Shown: one piece after another, positions 29,812 to 39,823 of the stretch
Layout of the letters: each line of letters begins with the position of its first letter
Position numbering within the stretch: the first letter of the stretch is position 1
From: Polyangium sp. y55x31
GTDB lineage: Bacteria > Myxococcota_A > Polyangia > Polyangiales > Polyangiaceae
Assembly: GCF_029946505.1 (NCBI RefSeq)
Contig: NZ_JARZHG010000023.1
Span: 62,001 to 126,000 of the forward strand
Length of the DNA: 64,000 nucleotides
Direction: 5' to 3'
Program-made: the position numbers and the translations under genes
The notes under the pieces: generated by a model
Told to the model about the DNA's origin: nothing
What the model saw: the letters and a program-made list of their open reading frames with translations, nothing else
Database searches by the model: none

Positions 29812-29859
29812 TATCCGGACCAGAACCAAATGTCAAGCAGGGAGTTTTAGCAAGCAAGC

Positions 29860-30495
29860 TCACGACCCGAACGGACGGAACCCCATCGCGCGGGTCCGGG
29901 CGAGCCGTTCGAGGAACTGCTTGCGGGTGAGGACGATGGCGCCGAGCGCCTTCATGTGCGGCGTCATCACCTGGATGTCGATCCAATCGCAGCCCGCCTC
30001 GGCCAGGTGATCCACGAGATACAAAAGCGCGATCTTCGACGCATTCGGCGCGAGGTGGAACATGCTCTCCGCGGAGAAATATCCCTCGACGCAGACGCCA
30101 TAAATGCCACCCACGAGCGCGCCCGCCTCGTCCCATACCTCGACGCTGTGCGCGAAGCCGAGCCGGTGCATCTCCTTGTAGGCGTCCATCAGCTCCGGCG
30201 TGATCCACGTGCCGTCCTGCCCGGGCCGCGGGACCTCGGCGCAGCGCTCGATGACCGCGTCGAACCCGCGGTCCACCGTGCAGCGGAGCGGGGTCTTCCG
30301 GAGCTCGCGGCGGAGGCTGCGCGAGAGGTGGATCTGCGAGAAATCGAGGATCGCCCGCTCTTTCGGGCAAAACCAGGGCAGGACATCGAGCCCGTCGATC
30401 GGCCAGGGAAAAACCCCGCGCCGGTACGCCTCGACGAGCACACGCGGCTCCAGGCTGCCGCCCACCGCCACGATGTCGTCGGCGTCGATGCTCAT
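29860..30495 (-). CDS. aat: Leucyl/phenylalanyl-tRNA-protein transferase
   Basis: A 211-residue enzyme. Motifs of the family: DIVAVGGSLEPRVLVEAYRRGVFPWP, WFCPKERAILDF, HLSRSLRRELRK, WITPELMDAYKEMHRLGFAHSVEVW, GGIYGVCVEGYFSAESMF and the C-terminal DIQVMTPHMKALGAIVLTRKQFLERL. It adds Leu or Phe from tRNA to proteins with N-terminal Arg or Lys, marking them for ClpS-ClpAP (N-degron pathway). The ATG at 30495 is used because the sequence from MSIDADD aligns with family starts; a longer frame begins at 30525. It is cytosolic. No clpA/clpS is nearby. Confidence 0.95.
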   Translation of the reverse strand: MSIDADDIVAVGGSLEPRVLVEAYRRGVFPWPIDGLDVLPWFCPKERAILDFSQIHLSRSLRRELRKTPLRCTVDRGFDAVIERCAEVPRPGQDGTWITPELMDAYKEMHRLGFAHSVEVWDEAGALVGGIYGVCVEGYFSAESMFHLAPNASKIALLYLVDHLAEAGCDWIDIQVMTPHMKALGAIVLTRKQFLERLARTRAMGFRPFGS

Positions 30496-30552
30496 GCTGG
30501 GTCTTCCGGGACGCCGGCCATCCAAGCGCCAAACCCCCCCGAGGTCAAGCCT

Positions 30553-30580
30553 TTGCCGGCGGCCGAATCCGTCTTATACG
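30553..30580 (+). promoter_or_regulatory. Sigma-70-type promoter for the SRPBCC gene
   Basis: TTGCCG (30553-30558), a 16-nt spacer and TATACG (30575-30580). The predicted start (about 30587) is 2 nt from the GTG used for the SRPBCC gene, so its transcript may be leaderless. Confidence 0.45.
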
Positions 30581-30588
30581 CCAGAATC

Positions 30589-31062
30589 GTGCCCGTCTTC
30601 GAGAAACGTACCCGGATAGAGGCCCCGCCCGACGTCGTCTTCGCCTTCCACGAGCGCCCGGACGCGCTGAACCTGCTGCTGCCGCCGTGGGAGCGTGCCC
30701 GCATCCTCGAACGGAGCGGTGGCCTGGAGAAGGGCGCGCGGACCGTGATCGAAACCTACATCGGTCCAGTGAAACAGCGCCTCGTGGCCGTACACACGGC
30801 GTACGAAAAAGGGCGGATGTTCCAGGATACGGTGATCGAAGGGCCGTTCGCCCGGTGGGTCCACACGCACACGATGGAGCCGGACGGCGAAGGCGGGACC
30901 TTCCTCGTCGATCACATCGATTACGCGCTGCCGCTCGGCCCGCTCGGCGCGCTCTTCGGAGGCGCGTTCGCGCGGCGGAAGCTCGAAAAGATGTTCGCGT
31001 TCCGTCACGCGGTGACGAAACGAGCGTGCGAGGACGAAGCCGGGTCAGCGTTTGTCCGGTGA
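30589..31062 (+). CDS. SRPBCC family protein
   Basis: A 157-residue protein with a START/Bet v1-like (SRPBCC) fold suggested by FEKRTRIEAPPDVVFAFHERPDALNLLLPPWERARIL at the start and a C-terminal long helix (GGAFARRKLEKMFAFRHAVTKRA). The middle has the alternating strands of the family (ARWVHTHTMEPDGEGGTFLVDHIDYALPLG). These proteins bind hydrophobic ligands or act as cyclases; the ligand here is unknown. The GTG at 30589 fits the family start; upstream in-frame sequence lies antisense to aat. Its end overlaps the convergent TPR gene by 18 nt. Confidence 0.8.
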   Translation: MPVFEKRTRIEAPPDVVFAFHERPDALNLLLPPWERARILERSGGLEKGARTVIETYIGPVKQRLVAVHTAYEKGRMFQDTVIEGPFARWVHTHTMEPDGEGGTFLVDHIDYALPLGPLGALFGGAFARRKLEKMFAFRHAVTKRACEDEAGSAFVR

Positions 31063-32268
31063 ACCGGACCCACTGCCTTTTTCGATCGCCGAGAGCTCGA
31101 GGAGCACCGCCTTGACGCGCGGATCCTCGGGATCGAGGGCCTGCGCTTTCTCGTATGCCTCGCGCGCCTCCGGCAATTTGCGCTGCTTGGCGAGGGCGTT
31201 GCCGAGGTTCACCCACGCGCTCACGAGCGCCGGATCGAGCGCGAGCGCCTCGCGGTAGATGACCTTCGCGCGTTCGAGGTCGCCCTTTTGCGCGATCGCA
31301 TAACCGAGGTTCGAACGGTACGTGGCGCGGCGCGGATCCTTCGCGACGGCCGTCTCCAGGCAGCGGATCGCGCGATCCGTGTCGTTCAGCGTGAGCAGCG
31401 CGGTGCCGAGGTCGTTCTGGACGCGGGCGTCGTTCGGGGCGAGGCGCGCGGCGCGCTCGTAAGCACGGACGGCCTGCTCCCGCCGGCCGAGCGCGAGCAG
31501 GGCCGTGCCGAGGTTCGTCTGCCGCTCGGCCACGCCGGGCTCGATCTCGGCGGCGCGTTCGAGCTCGCGGACCGCGGGTTCGAGCTCTCCCGTGGCGACG
31601 AGCCCGACCCCGAGCGCGGAGTGCGCCTCGGCGTCGTTCGGCGAAAGCTCGGTGGCCTTGCGCAAAGCGGCGAGCGCGGCGTCGGCGCGGCCGAGGACGA
31701 GGAGCGCGCGGCCGAGCTCGAGGTGCGCCGGCGCATATGCTGGCTCTTTTTGCAGGATCGCTTCGAGATCCTTCACTGCCTGGAGCAGCCCGGGGTGCGT
31801 GGGCGCGGCGCCGTAATCGACGGGCGCGTCCTCGGCGGAGAGGCGCGTCCGGACGAGGCCGACGACCGGCGCGGGATCCTTCGGCGCGAGCGTCTTCGCC
31901 TTCTTGTACGCCTTCTCCGCCGCCGGAAAATCTCCCCGCGCGAACGCCTCGTCGCCCTCGGCGAGGGCCTTGTCCGCGGGCGTCCCCGTCCCGCGCGCGA
32001 GCTTCGCCGGCGGCGGCTGCGTGGCCTCCTCGGAGGAAACGGGCGCGTCGAGCGGGACCCCGGATCCCTGCGGCGGCGCCGCGGGCGCGAGCGGAGGCGC
32101 GGGTGCGGGCACGGCTACGGAAGCAGTTGCGGAAGTGGGTACGGAAGCACTTCCGTAAGTGGCAGGCGGCAACGGTTGGGGAGGCGGAGGCGGGGGCTGC
32201 GTGGCGGGGCCGCAGGCGGCGAGGATCACGAGCGTGATCACGTCGCCGCGGCTTCTTCGAATCTTCAT
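31045..32268 (-). CDS. TPR-repeat lipoprotein
   Basis: A 407-residue protein: lipoprotein signal (LVILAACG), a long Pro/Ala linker to about residue 85, then about eight tetratricopeptide repeats (KALAEGDEAFARGDFPAAEKAYKKAK; APAHLELGRALLVLGRADAALAALRKA; VQNDLGTALLTLNDTDRAIRCLETA). TPRs bind partner proteins; here the protein would be tethered to an envelope membrane. The ATG at 32268 shares one base with the SpoVR stop (TGATG), so it is coupled to spoVR, an association not usual for this cluster. A GTG at 32271 is the other option. Confidence 0.85.
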   Translation of the reverse strand: MKIRRSRGDVITLVILAACGPATQPPPPPPQPLPPATYGSASVPTSATASVAVPAPAPPLAPAAPPQGSGVPLDAPVSSEEATQPPPAKLARGTGTPADKALAEGDEAFARGDFPAAEKAYKKAKTLAPKDPAPVVGLVRTRLSAEDAPVDYGAAPTHPGLLQAVKDLEAILQKEPAYAPAHLELGRALLVLGRADAALAALRKATELSPNDAEAHSALGVGLVATGELEPAVRELERAAEIEPGVAERQTNLGTALLALGRREQAVRAYERAARLAPNDARVQNDLGTALLTLNDTDRAIRCLETAVAKDPRRATYRSNLGYAIAQKGDLERAKVIYREALALDPALVSAWVNLGNALAKQRKLPEAREAYEKAQALDPEDPRVKAVLLELSAIEKGSGSGSPDKR

Positions 32269-33830
32269 CACAGCTTGTACGGGGTCATCGAATGCTCTTT
32301 GCCGTCGTAACGCAGGAGCACGGGCTTGTTGTCGAGCCGCGTCGCCACGGCCACGGGCCGTTTCCAGCAGCGGACGAGCGAGACGAGCGTCTCGCGCGCG
32401 TAATCGGCCCGGAGGTCCACGCCGCCGTGCTGGTGCTCGAGGAGCAGCTCGCCGCGGTTCTGGTGGTTCGCGTCGACCACGCGGATGTATGGATCGCCGA
32501 AGTTCGTGAGCGAGAAGAGGAGTTTTTCCTTCACGTCGCGGAACTGGCGGCTCTCGATCTCGAAACGATCGTTACGCCCTGAAAAACCGAACGTGTAGAG
32601 CTTCTGCTCCAGCACGAATTCGGGGGTCAGGAACTCGTCGATGAACGTGACGTCGTTGTAGAGCGCGCGGACCTGGAAGATCTTCTGCCGACCGAGGCCG
32701 AGGCGCATGTCCCAGCTCCGCTTCGCGTCGAGGTCGTTGCACTCCTCCCACTCGCGGCCGAAGCGCCCCTTGTTCCAGCGCTCCTCGATGTAACGGAAGA
32801 GCTCGACCCCGAGCTTGTACGGGTTCAGCCGGCCCGGCGCCGTGGCCATGACGCCAGCGTTGTTGTCGGCGTAATCGATGATCTCCGAGGCATCGAGGAT
32901 CTTCTCCGTGAGCATCTTCGAATGCCAGTACGCCGCCCAGCCCTCGTTCATGATCTTGGTCTGGCGCTGCGGCACGAAATAGAGGGCCTCGTCGCGGATG
33001 ACCTCCAGGATGTCGCGCTCCCAGCGCTCGAGCGGCGCGTGATCGAGCAAGAAGCCGAGCACGTCCCGCTCGGGCCGCTCGGGGACCTTGCGCTCGGGTT
33101 TGTCCTTCGCGAGCTGCTTTTTCTTGGCCTCGATGTACTCCTCCGGGTTGATGAAGGATTCCATGTACTCCTTCGCCCGGAGACGCGGCACCTCGACCGG
33201 CTTCTCGTCCTCCTCCTCGTCGCTCTTCTTCGCGGCGCCGCGGCCCGAGAACGGCTGCCAGGGATCGATGAGGTTCTCCAGCGACAAACATCGATCGATG
33301 AAATCCTCGACCTTGTTGATGCCGTGCCGCTCGATGTGCCGCGCGACGCGCGCGCCGTGGTTCGCCATCTTGTCGATCCAGCGCCGATCGGGGTCGTACG
33401 GGCTGGTCTTGCGGACCGGATCGATGATGTTGCCCTTCTGATCGAGGTCGGTCGATCGGAAGCAGAAGTTGTTCTTGAAGAAGTCCACGTGCGCGTACAC
33501 GTGGGCCATCACGAGCTTCTGATCCGTGAGCGAATTGCCTTCGAGCAGATAGGCGTACGAGGGGTTGTTGTTGATGACCATCTCGTAGATCTTCGAGAGG
33601 CCATACTCGTAGCTCTTCGAGAGCTGCTCGTACTCCATGCCGTACCGCCAGTGCGGATACCGGCTCGGGAAACCGCCGTACGCGGCGATCTCGTTCATCT
33701 GGTCGTACGTCAGGATCTCGAAGATCACGGGGAAGAAATCGAGGCCATAGTCGCGCGCCACGGCCTCGACACGCTCCTGTGTCGCCCGCAGGTAGCGGGG
33801 GAGCGCGGTGTTCAGGGCAAACTTGCTCAT
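32268..33830 (-). CDS. SpoVR family protein
   Basis: A 520-residue protein matching SpoVR/YcgB (about 500 residues). Motifs: [46 protein letters not shown] at the N-terminus, [26 protein letters not shown], and the C-terminal [10 protein letters not shown]. The family is tied to spore cortex formation in Bacillus and to the PrkA-YeaH-YcgB stress system in other bacteria; the biochemical role is poorly known. It lies 21 nt downstream of the yeaH-like gene and is coupled to the TPR lipoprotein gene. In a myxobacterium a link to fruiting-body spores is a fair guess. Confidence 0.95.
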   Translation of the reverse strand: MSKFALNTALPRYLRATQERVEAVARDYGLDFFPVIFEILTYDQMNEIAAYGGFPSRYPHWRYGMEYEQLSKSYEYGLSKIYEMVINNNPSYAYLLEGNSLTDQKLVMAHVYAHVDFFKNNFCFRSTDLDQKGNIIDPVRKTSPYDPDRRWIDKMANHGARVARHIERHGINKVEDFIDRCLSLENLIDPWQPFSGRGAAKKSDEEEDEKPVEVPRLRAKEYMESFINPEEYIEAKKKQLAKDKPERKVPERPERDVLGFLLDHAPLERWERDILEVIRDEALYFVPQRQTKIMNEGWAAYWHSKMLTEKILDASEIIDYADNNAGVMATAPGRLNPYKLGVELFRYIEERWNKGRFGREWEECNDLDAKRSWDMRLGLGRQKIFQVRALYNDVTFIDEFLTPEFVLEQKLYTFGFSGRNDRFEIESRQFRDVKEKLLFSLTNFGDPYIRVVDANHQNRGELLLEHQHGGVDLRADYARETLVSLVRCWKRPVAVATRLDNKPVLLRYDGKEHSMTPYKL

Positions 33831-33851
33831 CTCGCCTCTACGCCCCCTCTC

Positions 33852-34961
<1,110 letters not shown>

Positions 34962-35209
34962 CTCGGAAGTGTAGCAGATCCGATCCAAAGGAGGCTCTTT
35001 CTGCCCGACGAACTGCGCGGCCGCCAAGCACGATCCCCGCACGTCCAGCCTGGCCTCGCGCACGCTCGATCGTCGGGTCGCTCACGCGGCCGATCGATTC
35101 GGAGCCCGGGGGCGCGGCCGTTCAGCGCGCGGAGCAAGCGGTCAGTGATCGGCGCGATCACGCGGCGAATTGGGCGTCCAGGACAGCGCCTGTGATACGC
35201 TCCCAGGTG

Positions 35210-36994
35210 ATGTCGCGGGGCGCTTATTCCATAAGGTTGCTTTGGTTCGTGCTGTCACTCGTGGCCCTCGGATGCGGGGGTCGCGCGGAGCTGCTCGGGC
35301 CCGGACAAGGCGAGGGCGGCCAGGGCGGTTCGGGCGGGGGCAATCCCTGCCTCGAAGACCTGAGCCCCTGCCAGGACGGCAGCGTCTGTTGCAGCGGCAA
35401 CTGCGAGAACGGCCTGTGCGGTCCGTCTGCGTGCCTCGCCGATCAGTCGCCCTGCGCGAACGACGCCGAGTGCTGCAGCGGGATCTGCGAGAACGAGCGC
35501 TGCGGCTTTCAGTGTATGCCCGAGGGCTTCGGTTGCGTGACGAACAGCGATTGCTGTAGCTCGAACTGCGTCAACGGCACCTGCTGGGGTAACGAGTGCG
35601 TCCCCGACGGCTTTGCGTGCGCCGGGAGCTTCGAGTGCTGTAGCGGCACCTGCCAGAACGGCGCCTGCGGCTTCAGCCAGTGCGTGCCTGACGGCGGGAG
35701 CTGCATGACCGGCTTCGACTGCTGCAACGGCTCGTGCATCAACGGGGTCTGCGGCATCGGGCAGTGCACGGGCAACGGCCTCATGTGCAGCTCGTCCGAC
35801 GAGTGCTGCTCGGGCATGTGCGCGAACGGCGTTTGCCTCGGCAAGGCCTGCACGCACGACGTCTGCGTGGTCGGCCCCGCGCTCGATCCCGGCTGCGGGC
35901 CGTGCGCCGCGTCGATCTGCCAGATCGACCCGTTCTGCTGCAACACGAACTGGGACGGGCTCTGCGTGAACGCCGTGGACTCGGTCTGCGGGCCGAAATG
36001 CGGCGCGTGCACGGAGGATGGCCAGCCGTGCATGTCGAGCGATCAGTGCTGCTCGCAGGTCTGCAACGCGAACGGGACCTGCGGCGCGCTCGTCTGCTCG
36101 CCCGACGGCAAGCTCTGCAAGACCGGGTCCGACTGCTGCAACGGGCAGTGCTCGAACGGCGTCTGCGGGCCTGCGCAGTGCAAGGCCGACAGCCTGCCGT
36201 GCTCGTTCGCCGGCGAGTGCTGCTCGTTCCTGTGCTCGGCCGGCGTCTGTGGCGCCCCGATGTGTACGTCGAACGGCCAGCCGTGCATGACCGACGGCGA
36301 GTGCTGCGCGAAGCAGTGCACGAACGGGATCTGCGACCTGTCGGCCTGCAACCCCGTCGGCGGGCTGTGCGGCAACGCCATGGACTGCTGCTCCGAGGCG
36401 TGCGCCGACGGCCTCTGCGTCTTCCTGTGCAAGCCCGACGGGAAGGCCTGCATGACGGCCGGCGACTGCTGCACGGGCCAGTGCTCGAACGGCGTCTGCG
36501 GGCCGCCGCAGTGCCAGCCCGATGGAAAGGCCTGCATGACGGCGAGCGACTGCTGCACGGGCGCCTGCACGAACGGCGTCTGCGGCAAACCCGTCTGCCA
36601 GCCCGACGGCGTCCTCTGCAACGTGTCGAGCGAGTGCTGCTCCGGGGTCTGCTCGGGCAACGTCTGCGGGCCGCCCGAGTGCCAGCCCGACGGCGCGATG
36701 TGCGGGAGCGCCGCCGACTGCTGCAACGGGCAGTGCACGAACGGGATCTGCGGCGCGTCCGCGTGCCCGTCGGACGGCTCGGTCTGCGGCGACTGCATCG
36801 CCGGGAGCTGCTGCAATCAGCTCCAGAACTGCCTGAACAGCCCGACCTGCCAGGACAACGTGCAGTGCCTGTTCACGTGCGTCGCCGGCGGCGGCGGTCC
36901 CGTCCAGTGCTTCTTCCAGTGCATACAGAGCCCCCAGGCAGCTCAGCTCACCGTGTGCCTGCTCCAGAACTGCGGCAACAACGTCTGCTTCTGA
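35210..36994 (+). CDS. Cys-rich repeat lipoprotein with 15 disulfide repeats
   Basis: A 594-residue exported protein. The ATG at 35210 gives the lipoprotein signal LSLVALGC; an in-frame ATG at 35192 is also possible. After a Gly/Ser linker come 15 repeats of about 28 residues with the pattern C-x6-C-x6-CC-x3-C-x4-C (for example CVPDGGSC, DCCNGSC, NGVCG). Between repeats 6 and 7 is a different segment (CGPCAASICQIDPFCCNTNWDGLC), and the C-terminus is another Cys-rich module (GSCCNQLQNCLNSPTCQDNVQCLFTC). The repeat resembles small disulfide-knot (Dickkopf/colipase-like) modules. Function unknown; probably a surface-exposed, protease-resistant stalk or adhesin. Confidence 0.85.
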   Translation: MSRGAYSIRLLWFVLSLVALGCGGRAELLGPGQGEGGQGGSGGGNPCLEDLSPCQDGSVCCSGNCENGLCGPSACLADQSPCANDAECCSGICENERCGFQCMPEGFGCVTNSDCCSSNCVNGTCWGNECVPDGFACAGSFECCSGTCQNGACGFSQCVPDGGSCMTGFDCCNGSCINGVCGIGQCTGNGLMCSSSDECCSGMCANGVCLGKACTHDVCVVGPALDPGCGPCAASICQIDPFCCNTNWDGLCVNAVDSVCGPKCGACTEDGQPCMSSDQCCSQVCNANGTCGALVCSPDGKLCKTGSDCCNGQCSNGVCGPAQCKADSLPCSFAGECCSFLCSAGVCGAPMCTSNGQPCMTDGECCAKQCTNGICDLSACNPVGGLCGNAMDCCSEACADGLCVFLCKPDGKACMTAGDCCTGQCSNGVCGPPQCQPDGKACMTASDCCTGACTNGVCGKPVCQPDGVLCNVSSECCSGVCSGNVCGPPECQPDGAMCGSAADCCNGQCTNGICGASACPSDGSVCGDCIAGSCCNQLQNCLNSPTCQDNVQCLFTCVAGGGGPVQCFFQCIQSPQAAQLTVCLLQNCGNNVCF

Positions 36995-36996
36995 TC

Positions 36997-37932
36997 GTGC
37001 CCCGCGTTCACCCCCGCATCGCCGCGGCGTTTTCCCTCCTCGTCTCGCTCCTCTCCACGGAAAACGCCGCGGCCGAGCCGCCTTCCCGCGCGGAGTCCGC
37101 GCTCCTCCACGACCTCGTGAAGATCGTCGAATCGAAGGCGAACTCCGGCTGGAAGATCGATCGGTACGAGCTCGAAACGATGATGCCGGACGCGCTGGAG
37201 AGCGTCTGCGGCACGCCGGAGGAGGTGCGCCTCGACGCGCTCGCGAGGCAAGCGCGCACGGTGGAGTCGCTCGGCGGGCCTGTCGCCGAGGCGTTTCGCA
37301 AGAACGGCGGGAAGATGAGCGGGCTGTCGGATCTGCTCGCCGCGACGCGGGTGCACGATCTGCTCGCCGAAGCCTTGAAGCGCGCGCCGGCGGAGTGCCC
37401 GTTCTGGATCACGCCGAGCCCCGCGTTCCGCGGCGTGCAGACGGACGCCGATCGCTTCACGCTGAACCTGGAGACGGACGGCCTCTTTCTGCTGCGACGA
37501 ACGGAAGGCAAGTTCCTCCCAGGCGCGGGAGGCAGCGGGCGGCTGCTCCTCGGGCGCGGGCTCTCCCACCGCTTCACGCTGCTCTTCGGCCTGGAGTTCG
37601 GCGGCTGGGCCCTCATCGAGCAGAGCGAAGAGGCGACGAACTTCCCGCTCGAGTTCATCGGGGCCGTGCCGCTCGTCGTCCGCCACGTGCGCGAGACGTG
37701 GCAATTCGACCTGGAGCTCGCCCCTGTCGCATTCCTCACGCAGTCGGATCTACGCCCGAGCGCCGGCGGCCGCGTGGGCGTGTCGATCGGCGTCTCGACG
37801 CTGCGGATCCGCCGCATCATGCCGTGGGCCGGCCTGCAGCTCTCCGCGGAGCATTACCCGGCGAACGACGTGCGCGGGACGATCACCGTCATCAAAGGCG
37901 GCGGACGCGTGGGCTTCGACTGGGACTTTTAG
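36997..37932 (+). CDS. Exported protein, possible outer-membrane beta-barrel
   Basis: A 311-residue protein starting with GTG 2 nt after the preceding stop, probably in the same operon. It has a signal peptide (RIAAAFSLLVSLLSTENAAAE). The N-terminal half is helical (LLHDLVKIVESKANSGWKIDRYELETMM). From about residue 150 it has alternating strands with aromatic ends (FTLLFGLEFGGWALIE, WQFDLELAPVAFL, GRVGVSIGVSTLRI) and ends in GGGRVGFDWDF, an aromatic C-terminus as in barrel proteins. I do not recognise the family. The open frame extends far upstream inside the Cys-rich gene but is not coding there. Confidence 0.75.
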   Translation: MPRVHPRIAAAFSLLVSLLSTENAAAEPPSRAESALLHDLVKIVESKANSGWKIDRYELETMMPDALESVCGTPEEVRLDALARQARTVESLGGPVAEAFRKNGGKMSGLSDLLAATRVHDLLAEALKRAPAECPFWITPSPAFRGVQTDADRFTLNLETDGLFLLRRTEGKFLPGAGGSGRLLLGRGLSHRFTLLFGLEFGGWALIEQSEEATNFPLEFIGAVPLVVRHVRETWQFDLELAPVAFLTQSDLRPSAGGRVGVSIGVSTLRIRRIMPWAGLQLSAEHYPANDVRGTITVIKGGGRVGFDWDF

Positions 37933-37942
37933 TCCCCGTCCA

Positions 37943-38467
37943 TCAGCGTGAGAAGGCGAGGCCCCACCACGCGATGACGCGCGGCGAGCCGCCCTGATCG
38001 AAGATCACAGGGCCGATGCCGATGCCGGGCGCGATCCGACGGAGCTCGTCGCGCAGCGCTCGCACGGGCCAGCCATGTCCCTGCGCAGGATCGTCGTAGC
38101 GGAACACGAGCGTGGGCCCGCCGTCGAGCGACGAGTCGGCGCGCTCGATGCGGAACGGCGCGACGCGGCGGCCACCCTTGAGGAGGTTCCACCCGATCTC
38201 GCCCTCGATGGCCTTGCCCTCCCAGGGCAAACGGTCCGTCGCGAGGAGACGAACGAGGCTCCGGACCATGAGGAACGCGCCGGGCGCCGCGACGAGCGCG
38301 AGGACACGGCCGCGGCCTTCACCGATCGAAGAGGGATCGAGGACGCTCCCGGCCGCATAGATGCGGCGGAGCGACTCGGGATGCGCACCGACGAGATCGT
38401 CGAGTGACCGAACCTGCGAGACGACGCGACCGGGCTCCACTGCCTGCATGGGCCCGGCGAGTCGCAT
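37943..38467 (-). CDS. Conserved hypothetical protein (GXWXG/DUF4334-like)
   Basis: A 174-residue soluble protein. A core segment (LLATDRLPWEGKAIEGEIGWNLLKGGRRVAPFRIERADSSLDGGPTLVFRYD) followed by RALRDELRRIAPGIGIGPVIF and a final RVIAWWGLAF resembles GXWXG/DUF4334-type lipid-binding-like proteins, but the match is only by eye. No signal peptide. Its stop lies 10 nt from the convergent exported-protein gene. Possible alternative start at the ATG of MQAVEP. Function unknown. Confidence 0.7.
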   Translation of the reverse strand: MRLAGPMQAVEPGRVVSQVRSLDDLVGAHPESLRRIYAAGSVLDPSSIGEGRGRVLALVAAPGAFLMVRSLVRLLATDRLPWEGKAIEGEIGWNLLKGGRRVAPFRIERADSSLDGGPTLVFRYDDPAQGHGWPVRALRDELRRIAPGIGIGPVIFDQGGSPRVIAWWGLAFSR

Positions 38468-38503
38468 GTTTTCGGGAGGGGAGCAAGGCTCAGGAAGGGA
38501 GGA

Positions 38504-39823
38504 TCAAGCGCGCGGCGTGCGGGCCGGCGGAGGCGTGCTCCGCGACGGGACCTGCTGAGGCGCCGGAGGGGCCGCGAGCGCAGGCGCAGGCGCGCTCGTG
38601 CCGAGGCGGCGCGCGACGTCCGTCAGATCGAGGCCCGTGGCCGCGCGGATCTGCTCGGTCATGGCGATCGCCTTGCGCGCGAGCGAGCCGTCATCGCCCG
38701 ACGGGAGCACCGAGAGCGTGCCGATCTTCGTCGGCGCGCGAGCGCCCGCGATGTGCGGGAGCAGCGGCATCATCTGCTGGAGCGCGAGGATCTCCAGCGC
38801 GCCCGGCCCGGCCTTGCGGATCTCGTCGACGAGGCGGTGCAGCGCCTCGGCCTCGGCCTTGCCGAGCTCGACGATCCGCGCCGCCTCGCCGCGCGCCTGC
38901 TCCTCGAGGTTGCGCCGCTCGGCGTCGTGCGGCTGGATCACGTCGGCCTGGAGCTGCCGCTCGACCTGGAGCGCGCGGGCCTTCTGGCGGTTGATCTCCG
39001 CCTTGACCTGCGCGATCTGCGCGAGGACCTGGCCACGCGCCTCCTGGATCATGGCCTCGCGACGGCTCATCGCGTCCTTGATGCGCTTCTCCGTCTCCTG
39101 CCGCGCGATCGCGAGGTCCGCGTCGATCTTGGCGACCTCGCTCTTCGCCCAGTTCTGGGCCTTCTGCTCGGCCGACTCGGCCTGCGTCTTGGCCTCGACG
39201 ATGCTCGCGTCCATGCGCACGCTCGCGCCACGCATGCGGCCGATCGAGTTCAGGTAGTTCGCGTCGTCGGCGACGTTCTGGATCTTCAGCGTGTCGAGCA
39301 CGAGGCCCATGCGCTGCATGTCGTGCTCGGCCTCTTCGAGCAGCTTGTCGGCGAACGCGGTCTTGTCCTGGTTGACCTGCTCGGGCGTGAGCTGCGCGAG
39401 CACGCCGCGCACGTTGCCTTCGAGCGTCTCACGCGCGATCGCCGCGATCTCGTCGCGCGATTTCCCGAGGAAACGCTCGACCGCGTTCGAGAGCCGCGGC
39501 TCCTCGCCCGGGAGTTTTACGTGCGCGACGCCCTGCACGTTGAGCGGGATGCCGCCCTTCGAGTAGGCGCCCTTCACGGAGATGTCGACCGGGATGTTGT
39601 TGAGATCCATGCGGTCGACGCGCTCGAGCAGCGGGATGCGCACGGCGCGGCCGCCACGCACGGAGCGATAGCCGACCTCGCGCGAGCCCACCTGATGCGA
39701 CCCGCCCGAGAGGACGAGCACCTCGTTCGGCGAGCTCACGAGCAGGAGGTTTTTCAACGTGTAGACGACGAACCCCACGACGACGAGCGCGGTGAGGCCG
39801 AGGACCATGATGATGGGGATCAC
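38504..39823 (-). CDS. Flotillin-like SPFH protein (second of pair)
   Basis: A 439-residue protein: one N-terminal membrane segment (IIMVLGLTALVVVGFVVYTL), an SPFH/band-7 domain (about 35-215: NEVLVLSGG, AYSKGGIPLNVQGVAHVKL, AVERFLGKSRDEIAAIARETLEGNVRGVLAQLTPEQVNQDK) and a long coiled coil with EA-rich repeats, as in flotillin/YuaG. Such proteins form oligomeric membrane scaffolds linked to lipid domains. It overlaps the first flotillin gene by ATGA. Both proteins share the same arrangement, pointing to a heteromeric scaffold. Confidence 0.9.
   Translation of the reverse strand: MIPIIMVLGLTALVVVGFVVYTLKNLLLVSSPNEVLVLSGGSHQVGSREVGYRSVRGGRAVRIPLLERVDRMDLNNIPVDISVKGAYSKGGIPLNVQGVAHVKLPGEEPRLSNAVERFLGKSRDEIAAIARETLEGNVRGVLAQLTPEQVNQDKTAFADKLLEEAEHDMQRMGLVLDTLKIQNVADDANYLNSIGRMRGASVRMDASIVEAKTQAESAEQKAQNWAKSEVAKIDADLAIARQETEKRIKDAMSRREAMIQEARGQVLAQIAQVKAEINRQKARALQVERQLQADVIQPHDAERRNLEEQARGEAARIVELGKAEAEALHRLVDEIRKAGPGALEILALQQMMPLLPHIAGARAPTKIGTLSVLPSGDDGSLARKAIAMTEQIRAATGLDLTDVARRLGTSAPAPALAAPPAPQQVPSRSTPPPARTPRA

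Noticed and set aside
31045..31062. Convergent overlap between the SRPBCC and TPR genes
   Set aside because: Short 3' overlaps of this size are usual in dense genomes and need no special explanation.
35734..36996. Frame extension upstream of the exported protein
   Set aside because: It is a low-complexity shadow of the Cys-repeat gene; a signal peptide starts right at the GTG 36997.
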